From Prevotella sp. (GTDB lineage: Bacteria; Bacteroidota; Bacteroidia; Bacteroidales; Bacteroidaceae), in assembly GCA_017548385.1 (NCBI GenBank), contig JAFZAE010000274.1, forward strand, positions 1-44,173: a stretch of 44,173 nt of DNA. The letters run 5' to 3'. The notes beneath the pieces were generated by a model. That model ran no database searches. It was not told where the DNA came from and was given only the letters and a program-made list of their open reading frames with translations. The position numbers and the translations under genes are program-made. The first letter of the stretch is position 1, and each line of letters opens with the position of its first letter. This document shows positions 1 through 9,700 of this stretch, piece by piece.

Positions 1-755
1 ACAGTATGTACTGAGCACCATTGTTCGTCGGCCAAGGGGATGATAGTGGGGCTTTTCAAGCCTGGTAGCACTTTGATAATCTCGTCAAGCATATCTTTAG
101 GAACGTTCATGCGAACATATTTTTTGTCCTCAGCCTGACGAACGGCACCGATTCTGAACAAGAGTTCTTGAAGAGTCTCACGTTTAGTGTCATCCAACTC
201 TTTGTTGGCAATAAGCAAAGCCTCACTCTTCATCAACACCTCCACCTCACGAAGGTTATTACTTATAAGCGTCGAGCCACTACTCACGATGTCGAAGATG
301 CCGTCTGCAAGACCTATACCTGGCGAAATTTCCACGCTACCCGTAATGACATGAAACTCAATGTCTATCTCATGCTCGTCCATATAACGACGAAGGATGT
401 TGGGGTAGGAGGTAGCAATTTTCTTTCCTTCAAACCACTCTAGTCCGGTATAGTTAATATCTTTGGGGATGGCAAGTGATAAGCGACATTTGCTGAAGCC
501 TAATCGCTCAACAATGTCAGCATCCTCACCACGTTCACAAAACTCATTTTCACCCACAATACCAACATCTGCCACTCCGGTAGCAACACTTTGTGGAATG
601 TCATCATCACGCAGATAGAGTACTTCGATGGGGAAATTGGTCGATTGTACCAATAGAGTGCGTTTGCTGGAACTAATTTTTATGTCTGCCTCTGCGAGCA
701 GGTTCATCGTGTCATCGTAAAGACGACCTTTGGATTGTACTGCAATTCTAAGCAT
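1..755 (-). CDS. hisG: ATP phosphoribosyltransferase HisG (3' end beyond window)
   Basis: This gene catalyses the first step of histidine synthesis, joining ATP and PRPP to give phosphoribosyl-ATP in the cytoplasm. Reading the minus strand from the ATG at 755 gives a protein starting MLRIAVQSKGRL. About 251 codons are visible with no stop, so the C-terminus lies left of position 1. Family motifs are clear: GVADVGIVGENE in the first half, and the PRPP-binding stretch SPGIGLADGIFDIVSSGSTL near residues 145-165. The visible length already exceeds the short HisG form, which needs HisZ, so this is probably the long form with a C-terminal ACT-like histidine-sensing domain. That domain would lie mostly outside the window. 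It is divergent from the lytic transglycosylase gene. Other his genes would be expected to the left, which I infer and cannot see. Confidence 0.95.
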   Translation of the reverse strand, partial: MLRIAVQSKGRLYDDTMNLLAEADIKISSSKRTLLVQSTNFPIEVLYLRDDDIPQSVATGVADVGIVGENEFCERGEDADIVERLGFSKCRLSLAIPKDINYTGLEWFEGKKIATSYPNILRRYMDEHEIDIEFHVITGSVEISPGIGLADGIFDIVSSGSTLISNNLREVEVLMKSEALLIANKELDDTKRETLQELLFRIGAVRQAEDKKYVRMNVPKDMLDEIIKVLPGLKSPTIIPLADEQWCSVHT

Positions 756-859
756 TTTCTTATTCTTGAACTTGTTTACTCATAAGGTGTGTTCTATAAA
801 TATCACCTTTTTCCACCTTAATTGTCTCTAAAAAAATTATATATTCTTAAAAATCGTTG

Positions 860-891
860 CAAAATTATCTTTTTTTACCCATAAATCCAAA
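860..891 (-). promoter_or_regulatory. Promoter of hisG
   Basis: On the minus strand, TTTG (888-891) is followed after 20 bases by TAATTTTG (860-867), matching the Bacteroidota -33/-7 consensus. The start of transcription would be near 853, giving a leader of about 100 nt. The leader holds two AAGGTG copies (complements of 804-809 and 814-819) and one CACCTT (complement of 784-789), so two alternative short hairpins can form just before the start codon. Confidence 0.6.
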
Positions 892-899
892 AAATGAAT

Positions 900-907
900 T
901 AAATTTG
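900..907 (+). promoter_or_regulatory. Probable -7 box of the lytic transglycosylase gene
   Basis: TAAATTTG matches TAnnTTTG and lies 30 bases before the GTG start at 938. No good TTTG is seen at the right distance upstream; only a T-run with TTTA at 874-877, at a spacing of 22. This is a weak call. Confidence 0.4.
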
Positions 908-937
908 TAGCCGATTAGCAATAGTAGTATCTAAAAA

Positions 938-2137
938 GTGTATAGAATATTCATTTTTCTTGCATTTGTCCTCTTTGTGGCATGCTCAGACAACAAGGAG
1001 AATGACAAAGCAAAATTGCCATGGAGCCAGTCACAGGAAACACAGGCAGACACCTCTGCATATTATTCCTTGGGCGAGATCCTTGACAATGGGGAACTCA
1101 TCATGCTTACCATCTCTGGCCCAGACACTTATTTTGTCGAGCGAGAGCAACCCCTTGGTGTACAATATTTGTTATGTGAGAAGTTGACCAAGGAATTGGG
1201 GGTGATGGTTCGTGTTGAGGCTTGTCAGGATACATTGGAAATGGTGCAAAAACTCCGTAATGGAGAGGGCGACCTTATAGCTATGCCTGTGAGCAAACAA
1301 ATACAGGGAAATGACAGTCTTTTGTTCTGTGGCCCGGGGGATGAGAATGCTCAATGGGCGGTGATGGAATATAACAAACTTCTGGCCGATACCATCAACA
1401 GCTGGTATAAGCCAGAGTTGTTGGCTGAAGTTGACCGTGAGATGGAGAATATATTCAATGGGATGGTGTTGCAGCGTCATGTATATGACCCTATTCTCAA
1501 TGAGGCTAAGGGGGAAATCTCCACTTATGATGAATTATTCAAGAAATATGCTGAATTGGCCAATATTGATTGGAGATTGATGGCTGCAATCTGTTATCAA
1601 GAGTCTTGCTTTGACCCTGATGCGCGTTCATGGGCGGGTGCTTGTGGCTTGATGCAACTGATGCCTTCTACTGCTATGGCATACGGATTGGATATGACGA
1701 AGATTTTTAATCCAGAGATGAACATTGAGGTGTCGGCTAAAGTTGTCAATGATTTGACCACTCTATTTCGTGATGTTCCAGACCCTACGGAACGTCTGAA
1801 TTTTGTTCTTGCCAGTTACAACGGTGGTTTAGGACATGTTCGCGATGCTATGGCTTTGACTGCTAAATATGGCGGTGACATGTTCTCTTGGGAGGAGGTT
1901 TCGGAATATATTCTATTACTTCGAGAGCCCCGCTATTACCATGATGCGGTGGTGAAATATGGTTATCTGCGGGGTAATGAGACTTACGATTACGTTGGAC
2001 TTGTGCGTGATCGCTATGAACAATATGCTGCTGTTACTGGAGGGAACAGTGTTTTCTATGTTGAACAGCCTGGCGAAATGGGAGGAGTAAGCACCGTTCC
2101 ACGCCGTGCTTCAGGTGAAAATAAATATCAAATTTGA
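938..2137 (+). CDS. MltF-like lytic murein transglycosylase, lipoprotein
   Basis: The 399-residue protein should cleave the glycan strand of peptidoglycan between MurNAc and GlcNAc with formation of 1,6-anhydro-MurNAc, at the periplasmic face of the outer membrane. The N-terminus has a short hydrophobic segment and a lipobox ending at Cys16 (FVAC). Residues about 45-150 resemble the solute-binding (SBP_bac_3-like) module of MltF. Residues about 200-340 are the SLT domain, with catalytic Glu222 in YQESCF, then AGACGLMQLMPSTA and ASYNGGLGHV. The start is GTG at 938: an in-frame TAA lies two codons upstream, and there is no ATG before the signal sequence. The gene stands alone, divergent from hisG. 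The family is certain; the MltF subtype is likely. Confidence 0.9.
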   Translation: MYRIFIFLAFVLFVACSDNKENDKAKLPWSQSQETQADTSAYYSLGEILDNGELIMLTISGPDTYFVEREQPLGVQYLLCEKLTKELGVMVRVEACQDTLEMVQKLRNGEGDLIAMPVSKQIQGNDSLLFCGPGDENAQWAVMEYNKLLADTINSWYKPELLAEVDREMENIFNGMVLQRHVYDPILNEAKGEISTYDELFKKYAELANIDWRLMAAICYQESCFDPDARSWAGACGLMQLMPSTAMAYGLDMTKIFNPEMNIEVSAKVVNDLTTLFRDVPDPTERLNFVLASYNGGLGHVRDAMALTAKYGGDMFSWEEVSEYILLLREPRYYHDAVVKYGYLRGNETYDYVGLVRDRYEQYAAVTGGNSVFYVEQPGEMGGVSTVPRRASGENKYQI

Positions 2138-2174
2138 TGTTTGAGCTTATTAGTTGCCTCTACATCAAACATCA
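2135..2174 (+). terminator. Possible stem-loop after the lytic transglycosylase gene
   Basis: TGATGTTTGA (2135-2144) pairs perfectly with TCAAACATCA (2165-2174) across a 20-base loop. The left arm includes the stop codon of the upstream gene. The loop is large and there is no strong U-run after it, so termination is only suggested. It lies between two convergent genes. Confidence 0.35.
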
Positions 2175-2265
2175 CGGTAATCTTTTATACTAGAATTATA
2201 TAGGTAATTCGCCCAAAGGGTGACAATGAAAAAATAACGTCTATTTGTTTCTTTGTCAACTGTTT

Positions 2266-5200
2266 TTATTCTTCAATTCCATCCACCAAAATGTGGAGTC
2301 CTTTTCCTGCATGGTAATGGCTGCCGTCTGCATCGTAGTAGATGGTGATATTGTGGCCGTGGTAACGTACACCATCCAAACACCACCAAGGCCATTTGCC
2401 CTCGGGAATGAGGGGATGAACGTCGATGGTGGCATCCTCATGAGGACGCAGTCCAACGAGTCCACTGATAATTAAGTCACAGAATGTGGAGTGGTTGTAG
2501 TAGCGGCTTCGCTCTTGGTCACCTTTCAGCCAGTAGCCCGTCACTTCATCATAGTATTCGCCGATATAAGGCTGTCCGCGATGGTTGTGACTCTGAACAT
2601 ATTTCTCCATTTCGTTGAAAAATGCATTGGTATCGATGACGGGATTGGGATAGTCGTTGAGATAGTTGGCCATGGCTGTGAGTGTCTGGGATGTAGCAAA
2701 GGGCCATACGGCACCATCCCATTCACATTTTCCCACGCCGTGGGTGCGGAATTCCGGATGTCGCCGCTCGGCTGTTGTTAGACCACGGGGGGCGCAAAAT
2801 CCTTTTTCGTCTTCTACTTGCAGCCATGCCTCATCATATTTTCCACTCTTAGGCAGATGGAAATACCAAGGTATAAAACCGATGGTCTCGCGCACATTGG
2901 CAAGGCTGTCGGGACGGCGAGTCTCAAAAAAAGCATGGTCGTCGTTCCATAGAGAGTCTTCTATCAATTGGCGCAGTTCCGTAGCTTTGTTATCAAAAAC
3001 TGTTGCCTGTTGTTCGTTACCAGCAAGTCGGGCAATGGCTGCAATGGCGCAAGCGTTGCCATACATATAACTATTGATAGACGGTCGCATATATTTCTTA
3101 CGTCGACCTCCGCTGATGCTTTCCTCCATGGCATCCTGTACGTCTGCCTGCCAATAGAGGCCATTACTCAGTTGGTGACTTTTTTCCCAGTTATTGTATT
3201 CCAGAATGAGGTCATTAAGCATTGACACCGCCCACTCCTTACGGCCATCCACCAAATAGCGGTCATAGATGCTGGCGGCTGTCCATGAACTGAAATTTCC
3301 TATTTTCGCCATGGCCTTTCCGTCATTACCATGATACCATGTATTGATGGCTTGATCTAAATAAATGGGATTACGCAGCCACCGTGCTTCGTGGATATGG
3401 TGCCCAAGGGCTGATGCAATAAGGTTGTACTGGTCGGCATAGGAGCGTGGGACGAGAAATTCCGTAATGGCATATCCCACAGGTGTTAGCTCGATATGCT
3501 TGCGGAATGTCCACCAACGGTAATAATAGATTTCTTCAAAGTTTTTCTGGGGACATTCAAACAGTGGGATGTTCTCTTGCATCCAAGCCCATGCACTGTC
3601 ATTAGGGATAGCCTGAACGATATTCTCATCCTCCATTTTGTTAAAGTAATCTACATGGTGCTTAAAATCATCATAGTGCAACATAGACATCACACTGTCG
3701 GCATCCATTGACTGGGTATGGAAGTGGGCGATGGCATAATCAGCGGGGGTGTCGATGGCACCGGCATTTTCAAGGTAACCTAACCAGTCTGCGGGTGTGT
3801 CGATATCGGGGAATGTTCGGCGGCAACCCGTGCGAAATGACACCCTCTCAATGGTTTGCACGGGAGCAAAGAACATTCGTTGACCAGCTTTATTGCCATC
3901 GATAAACACTTCAGCAAGTCGGCGATAGGTGGAGAGCCGTATCTCTAAATGAATAGCTTTGTCTTTTTCATATTTGCCCATTTGTCCATAACGTGCTCCT
4001 CCCTTGCAACGGATGATACCTTCTTCTGTCAGTTCAATACGTGAACATGCAGTTCCTTTCTCGTCCAGGAACTCTATTTGTAATTGTCCGTTTGAGTTTT
4101 GTCCTGCTTTAAGATCAAAAGAGACGGACAGTTCCTTTGACTGTGGAATTTTGCGTTCCACTTTACAATAGTCGAAGGGGTCTTCGTCGTGAAGTGTAAG
4201 CCATTCGCCATCAAGCCCCACGTTTGCCAACAGTGGGGAGTATATATTCCATTGACGAAGGTCGGACAGGGCATGACTGGTGGAGAAATCATCGTTAGCA
4301 TGGATGTGGGCGTCAGTCTCTACTGGTACGGGGACATGTGCCACCCAAATGTCTTCCTTGTTCATACTGTAGGTCACCCATAAATCGCTGTCAGGTGGTG
4401 TACCGTTGCCTTCCTGTATACCGCGAACATACTGAGGTCCATAACTTTTGTAATTGCCACCATATCTCATGAGGGGGACTTCACCACAGACCAGATTAAG
4501 CGTAGTATAGTTCAGTCCGTCGCTGCTTAGCGAGATGCCCAAAGGCCAGCGGTACTCTGAGGGGTTATATACAGTGGCATAGGTTCCGTCGCTCAGCCGT
4601 TGTCCCCAGATTTTGGCGTTACTGTTGACAAAGCCTTTCGCACGCTCTACAGGTTGAGCCCATGTGTTGCCGCCGTCCTTACTGATAGAGGTGAGGGCAT
4701 GTTTCCAGAGGCAAGCTTTTTGCCCATTGGGGAGGGTGTAGTAGCAGAACGCCTTGTATTCCTTGTTGAGGGGGATGAGAGGGTCGTTACGATCGGCTTC
4801 TTCCACCCACTGCATACGGTAGAGAGGATTAGCGAGGATTTCTTCACAGGCTCGACGAACACTGCGTGAGGCTTTCATATAATTGGGGAAATCGGTGTTC
4901 TTCTCATTAAAGCCGTGGTTGTAATAGATGAAATAGATGGGGCCAAGGGTGCCGTCTTCCTTGATTTCCCGTATCACACGACCGATGCCATTACCGTCAT
5001 TGGGATCGTCCTTTGGGTCAAGGGCAACACCGTAGTTACCCATGGCAATCATCAGTCCCTCTTTAGACACATAGAATCCGACACGTTGGTGCATAATGGC
5101 TTTTATATTGTGAGCTGCATCGATACGTCCAGGCTTGGTGTATCCATCTGGCACATCGTATTCAGGGAAAAGTACCACAGGGTTGCTCCAGTGATAGCCG

Positions 5201-5526
5201 TCGGCAGAGGTTTGGAGCATAGTGTGTGAGGGAGGCACATGTTCATCAGAAGGGTCACAAAGGTAGTGGACATAGAATTTCCCTTTCCAATATGCTATCA
5301 TTGGTTGATGGTTGTAGGTCCATCCATTGCCATTGGCAACTGATGGATGCTCACGGTTGGCACGCAAAATCTGGATGTTGTGAACTCCAACCACAGGCGA
5401 TAACCGACCATCATGGGCCGTGGGGTCGCTGAGGGTGGTGCCACTATAATGTATCAAATTGGTGTTCTGCGCCTTGGTCATAAATACCATTCCCGTCAAG
5501 GAAAGTATGAGTAGCAAGCGTTTCAT
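2266..5526 (-). CDS. Large secreted glycosidase: beta-propeller plus (alpha/alpha)6 domain, GH143/GH142-like
   Basis: The 1086-residue protein has a signal peptide (residues 1-19, ending TKA before QN). Three parts can be seen: a sialidase-like beta-propeller region (about 25-420, with repeated W/Y-rich blades), a beta-sandwich (about 425-600), and a six-hairpin (alpha/alpha)6 glycosidase domain (about 650-1000, with KCEWDGAVWPFATSQ), closing with a short beta segment. This order and length resemble Bacteroides BT1020, where the propeller (GH143) removes the keto-deoxy sugar DHA and the helical domain (GH142) removes beta-L-arabinofuranose from rhamnogalacturonan II. That assignment is from memory of the architecture, not from an alignment. 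Its start overlaps the stop of the upstream GH43-like gene by 4 bases (ATGA), so the two are translated together. Alternative: another six-hairpin family such as MGH1-like glycosidases. Confidence 0.75.
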   Translation of the reverse strand: MKRLLLILSLTGMVFMTKAQNTNLIHYSGTTLSDPTAHDGRLSPVVGVHNIQILRANREHPSVANGNGWTYNHQPMIAYWKGKFYVHYLCDPSDEHVPPSHTMLQTSADGYHWSNPVVLFPEYDVPDGYTKPGRIDAAHNIKAIMHQRVGFYVSKEGLMIAMGNYGVALDPKDDPNDGNGIGRVIREIKEDGTLGPIYFIYYNHGFNEKNTDFPNYMKASRSVRRACEEILANPLYRMQWVEEADRNDPLIPLNKEYKAFCYYTLPNGQKACLWKHALTSISKDGGNTWAQPVERAKGFVNSNAKIWGQRLSDGTYATVYNPSEYRWPLGISLSSDGLNYTTLNLVCGEVPLMRYGGNYKSYGPQYVRGIQEGNGTPPDSDLWVTYSMNKEDIWVAHVPVPVETDAHIHANDDFSTSHALSDLRQWNIYSPLLANVGLDGEWLTLHDEDPFDYCKVERKIPQSKELSVSFDLKAGQNSNGQLQIEFLDEKGTACSRIELTEEGIIRCKGGARYGQMGKYEKDKAIHLEIRLSTYRRLAEVFIDGNKAGQRMFFAPVQTIERVSFRTGCRRTFPDIDTPADWLGYLENAGAIDTPADYAIAHFHTQSMDADSVMSMLHYDDFKHHVDYFNKMEDENIVQAIPNDSAWAWMQENIPLFECPQKNFEEIYYYRWWTFRKHIELTPVGYAITEFLVPRSYADQYNLIASALGHHIHEARWLRNPIYLDQAINTWYHGNDGKAMAKIGNFSSWTAASIYDRYLVDGRKEWAVSMLNDLILEYNNWEKSHQLSNGLYWQADVQDAMEESISGGRRKKYMRPSINSYMYGNACAIAAIARLAGNEQQATVFDNKATELRQLIEDSLWNDDHAFFETRRPDSLANVRETIGFIPWYFHLPKSGKYDEAWLQVEDEKGFCAPRGLTTAERRHPEFRTHGVGKCEWDGAVWPFATSQTLTAMANYLNDYPNPVIDTNAFFNEMEKYVQSHNHRGQPYIGEYYDEVTGYWLKGDQERSRYYNHSTFCDLIISGLVGLRPHEDATIDVHPLIPEGKWPWWCLDGVRYHGHNITIYYDADGSHYHAGKGLHILVDGIEE

Positions 5527-6449
5527 TGGGATGAGGCTTTTATGAGTTTTTTGACGATTTTGTACGGGGCTTTGAAAATAGTGCCGTGTTTGTGGAATGG
5601 AGGGATGGTGATATTGTCGGAATAGTTTTCGAAATGATTAAAGTCAGTGGTAAAAGAGGCACCAAAATCATTTTTTTTGTAACGATCATAATAAATCAGA
5701 TAACCATTATTATGCTCAATCACAGTTGGTCCTTCCACAAATTCCTCTGTAAATGGGTCTGAGACAGTAATCCATGGTCCTAGGGGCGTTGTGGCAGTGG
5801 AAATGCGCAAGTTACGGTTGGGACGTGTATTATCTTTCAAAACCATTACATAATCCGATTTTCCACGTTTTACGATAGTGGCATCAATACAACTGAAGCC
5901 AGGGTCCATCAGCAACCGTCCCGTTGTAAACGTGTTAAAATCTTTGGTTATGCTATAATAGAGGCGGTGGTTGTTGCGTTCATCTTCGATACCCTTTTCA
6001 AAACGGTAAGGCACGCATGAGGCCCACACTACCATGGCTTGCCCCCGCTCTTCATCATAGAACCATTCTGGTGCCCATACGTTTACTGTTGAGGTGTCTT
6101 CCATTACCGTGATGAGGCGTTCTTCACTCCAATGGATTAAATCACGGCTGTTGGCATAGCCGAACCCTCTGTCCCCTTGCCAACTCGATGTCCATACAAG
6201 ATGGAAAGTACCATCAGGTGTAGGGAGGATGGATGGATCACGCATTACACGTTGTTTTCCCACTTCTGGGTGTAGCCAAGTGCCAGGAATACTGTCCCAG
6301 TGCATTCCATCGCGGCTAACCAAAAATCGCAGACCTTCGTTGGCTGGCTCATGGAAGGAACTATAAACATACCATTCCTTTGAGCTGCACGAGCATAATA
6401 TTATAAATAACAATGAGAAAAAAATAGCTTTTGTATGGACTATTTGCAT
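5523..6449 (-). CDS. GH43-like glycosidase, lipoprotein
   Basis: The 308-residue protein has a hydrophobic N-terminus ending in LCSC (Cys21 as probable lipidation site), so it is probably anchored in a membrane. The rest is a five-bladed propeller with the three acidic positions of GH43: Asp71 in MRDPSI (general base), Asp189 in SCIDATIV (pKa modulator) and Glu239 in FVEGPTVI (general acid). The family removes alpha-L-arabinofuranose or beta-D-xylose from plant polysaccharides. Which one applies here cannot be read from the sequence. It is the first gene of a leftward pair with the GH143/GH142-like protein. In Bacteroides RG-II loci a GH43 gene is, as I recall, next to the BT1020-type gene, which supports a pectin role. 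No clear promoter was found upstream. Confidence 0.88.
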   Translation of the reverse strand: MQIVHTKAIFFSLLFIILCSCSSKEWYVYSSFHEPANEGLRFLVSRDGMHWDSIPGTWLHPEVGKQRVMRDPSILPTPDGTFHLVWTSSWQGDRGFGYANSRDLIHWSEERLITVMEDTSTVNVWAPEWFYDEERGQAMVVWASCVPYRFEKGIEDERNNHRLYYSITKDFNTFTTGRLLMDPGFSCIDATIVKRGKSDYVMVLKDNTRPNRNLRISTATTPLGPWITVSDPFTEEFVEGPTVIEHNNGYLIYYDRYKKNDFGASFTTDFNHFENYSDNITIPPFHKHGTIFKAPYKIVKKLIKASSQ

Positions 6450-6749
6450 AATAAATATCTTTTATTTTAGACGTTTTCATGTCATTTTTGTCGCCATGAA
6501 GTAAAACTGTTATTTTATTGGACTAAAGGCGTATGTGAAACTAGAAAAAAGATGCAAATCTTTTGTATTTCTAATGTATACTTTGTCCTAAAAAAATTGT
6601 TAAATCACGTTAATGGCTTAAATCTAGTATAAATTATTCTATTAATTATTAAAAAAACAGTAATTTCGCAGACAAATAACAATATTCGAATAATAACCAC
6701 TTTTATTTCGACACAAATCTAATTACTAATTTATTAAAATAACTGAGTA
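6450..6749. other. Divergent intergenic region between GH43-like gene and PL11 gene
   Basis: These 300 A+T-rich bases separate two divergent pectin-type genes. The right part carries the promoter block at 6651-6680. A TATACTTTG at 6577-6585 looks like a -7 box with one extra base. No convincing minus-strand -7 box, hairpin or small ORF was seen. Confidence 0.6.
6651..6680 (+). promoter_or_regulatory. Promoter block of the PL11 gene, duplicated at 33901-33930
   Basis: The block is an A-run, then TAATTTCGCA (6661-6670, a -7 box with one mismatch to TAnnTTTG), then an A-rich stretch ending ATAAC. It matches 33901-33930, upstream of the tandem GH43 gene, at 28 of 30 positions. No good -33 box is seen about 20 bases upstream. 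The predicted start of transcription leaves a leader of roughly 75 nt. Confidence 0.6.
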
Positions 6750-9700
6750 ATGAGAAAGTGTATCCTCATTGCCTTATTGGCTTTTTTTAGCGTGAATATT
6801 TCACATGCACAGCGTTTCACGGATGCATTAGACCGTGGCATTGTGGCAGTCAACTTAAATGGTCAGGTGTTTGTCAGTTGGCGCATACTCCCAGAGGAGT
6901 ATTATGGCACTACCTACAATTTGTATAAAAATGGATCACTCGTGCAAAGCGGTCTCACAGTAAGCAACTGGACAGGATCAGGTTCCACATCTGACATGTT
7001 TACTGTTGCTGCCGTAGTAAATGGGGTAGAAGGCGAAAAATCGTCAGCAGCAAAGGTATGGAATAGATTTGAGAGCAGCCAAGCAGGTATGTTGACCTTT
7101 ACCCTTTCACCCATCGTTGATCGTAATAATAGGGATGTGACACATCATTATTGGTCCAACGATGCCATTTTCGCTGACCTTGACGGTGATGGACAGTTGG
7201 AGTTCATCGTCAAACGTATGAACATGTGGGATGCAAACGAAATTTACCCGACAAGTAATACCACTGAATATGATGTGTGGGAGGCATACGATGTCAATTG
7301 GGAGACAGGAACCGCCAGTAGAATGTGGTGGATAGACTGTGGCCCAAATATGGTGAGTGGCAATAGTGTTGAAAACAACTTGCTGGCCTATGACTGGGAT
7401 ATGGATGGAAAGGCTGAGGTGGTGATGCGTGGTGCCGATAATATGATTTTCCATCATAGCAATGGGACAACAGAGACTATTGGCAGTGCAACGGTTAATA
7501 CACGAGATGACTTCAATCATTATGCAAATGGTGCATACACCTGTACCGGCAATGAATACCTTATTTATTTTAATGGACAGACTGGAACAACTTATTCTGT
7601 GACCGAATACCCCCTTAAGCGAGTGGAAAGTGGTGAAACAAGTAGTGTAGATGCTTGGAATGAAGTCACGTTGGGTCACATGTCTTCAAAGTATTTCTTT
7701 GGGGCCCCTTATCTTGATGGTAGAAAACCAAGCATCTTCCTCGGACGTGGAATTTATATGCGTCACAAGATGATTGCCCTTGATGTAAACCCAGCTACTC
7801 ATGCACTTACCACACGATGGGAGTGGCACAGCACGGCTCATGGAACAACACCTGGTTCGTATTGGTTTGGTAATGGCAACCACAACTATGTAATTGCTGA
7901 TGTGGATGAGGATGGTCGTGATGAGATTATCTATGGTAACATGGTCATCGACGACAATGGTAAAGGTTTGAATTCCACAGGTTTCGGTCATGGTGATGCC
8001 ATGCATGTGAATGATTTCGACCCCTATCGTAGAGGACTTGAAATATTCAACTGTATAGAGGATGCACCTTCATACGGTATGTCTTATCGCAGTGGACTAA
8101 CAGGAGAGATTTACAAGCATTTTATTTCAAATGGTGATGACGGTCGTTCTCTTGCTGGCAATTTCAATAATTCTATTCCTGGTTCGATAGGATGTTCGTG
8201 GCATTCGGATGCTCTCGGTCTGTCTTGCGACGAATATATGGCTGACTACTCAAAGGTCTTCAATGGCAAGAACGATAACACTAGAAACCTCAACTTCCGC
8301 ATTTATTGGGATGGTGACTTACAATCTGAGGCGATGGACGGAACAGGTTCTAATGATAATGGTTCCTGGCTGATGATTTATCATTTCAACGGAAGTTCTA
8401 ATGATCGAGAGATAACACTTACAGGAACAAGTAACAACGGTACAAAAAATAATCCGTCATTCCAGGGAGACATTATCGGCGACTGGCGTGAGGAGGTGAT
8501 GATGCGTGCATCAAGTGGTGCTGCAGTTACTGAAGGCGGAACAACTTGGGCAGTATGGGATCAGTTGCTGCTCTTTACTTCTACATATCCCTCGTCCTAT
8601 CCCATCTATAACCTTTGGGGTGACCATCAATATCGTCAGGCCATGGGGACGCAGATGCAATGTTATAATCTTCCTCCGAATCCCAGTTTCTTCCTTGGTG
8701 AGATGGAAGGGATTACTCTGGCACCCCCGCCATTGATGAATCGTGGACGTTTGGAGGTGCGCAATGGTGGTACCATCTCCACTTCATTGGATGGTGAACA
8801 TGTGATGTTGGCAGAAATGGGTAATGCCCAAGTGAAAGTGGCTGAGGGTGCCAATCCGAAGGTCTTCACCGACAATGCCCCCTGGTGGGTGCAGGGTAAC
8901 AACCCCTCAGAGGCACAATCGCTGACGGAAGCATCGACTACCGTTTATACCCATACGCTCACAGGTGCGCCATTCACAGGTGAGACCATGGTGGTGAAGC
9001 AGGGTGGGGGAACACTCGTGCTTCCTGGCGATGAGCAGACCTATACAGGCGACACCAAGGTGTGGGCTGGTACACTGCAATATGATGGCAAAATGACCAA
9101 CAGCAATATTTGGCTCAACCGCTTTGCCGCACTAAGTTCCACTGGTGGTGAGTTTAAGAGTGTTACTGCTGAGTATGGCTCGGAAATCATGCCTGGTGGT
9201 TCTACTGCCAATGTGAAGGAAATAACTATTGAAAACCTTACATTAGGGTTTGGTGCTCGTGTGGTCTTTGACCTGAATGGTAAGAATATGGGTGATAACG
9301 ACCAGATTCATGTTACCAACCTCAGCCTTGAAACAAAGACTGATGGAGTATGGCAGAGCTATGGTCCAAAGAATCTAAAACCAGTGTTTCAGTTCAATAC
9401 AAACAAGGTGCTGCCAGGTGGTCGCTATCCTATTGGCACATACACAAATTCACCTCAATATGCCTTACTACAAGATATCATTATTGATGGTATTGATGCC
9501 AGTCGTAACCCATCCATTTTAGTGGATGGTGGCGTCATCTACTTGGAACTAAACAACATGAATCCCACGGTAGAGCCGGAAATCGCCATCATCGATATGG
9601 TGCAGACCGACCTCACCGACCTCTATCCATCTTCAACTCCCACCTCTTATTACATGCCCAAAGTGGGTGTTGTCGTGCCTGATGTGAATGGTGTACAACC

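Noticed and set aside
168-443. 91-residue plus-strand ORF
   Set aside because: It is antisense to hisG, whose minus-strand reading gives clear family motifs.
7107-7679. 190-residue minus-strand ORF inside the PL11 gene
   Set aside because: Cys/His/Ile-rich translation typical of a reverse frame of a coding gene; no motif or promoter.
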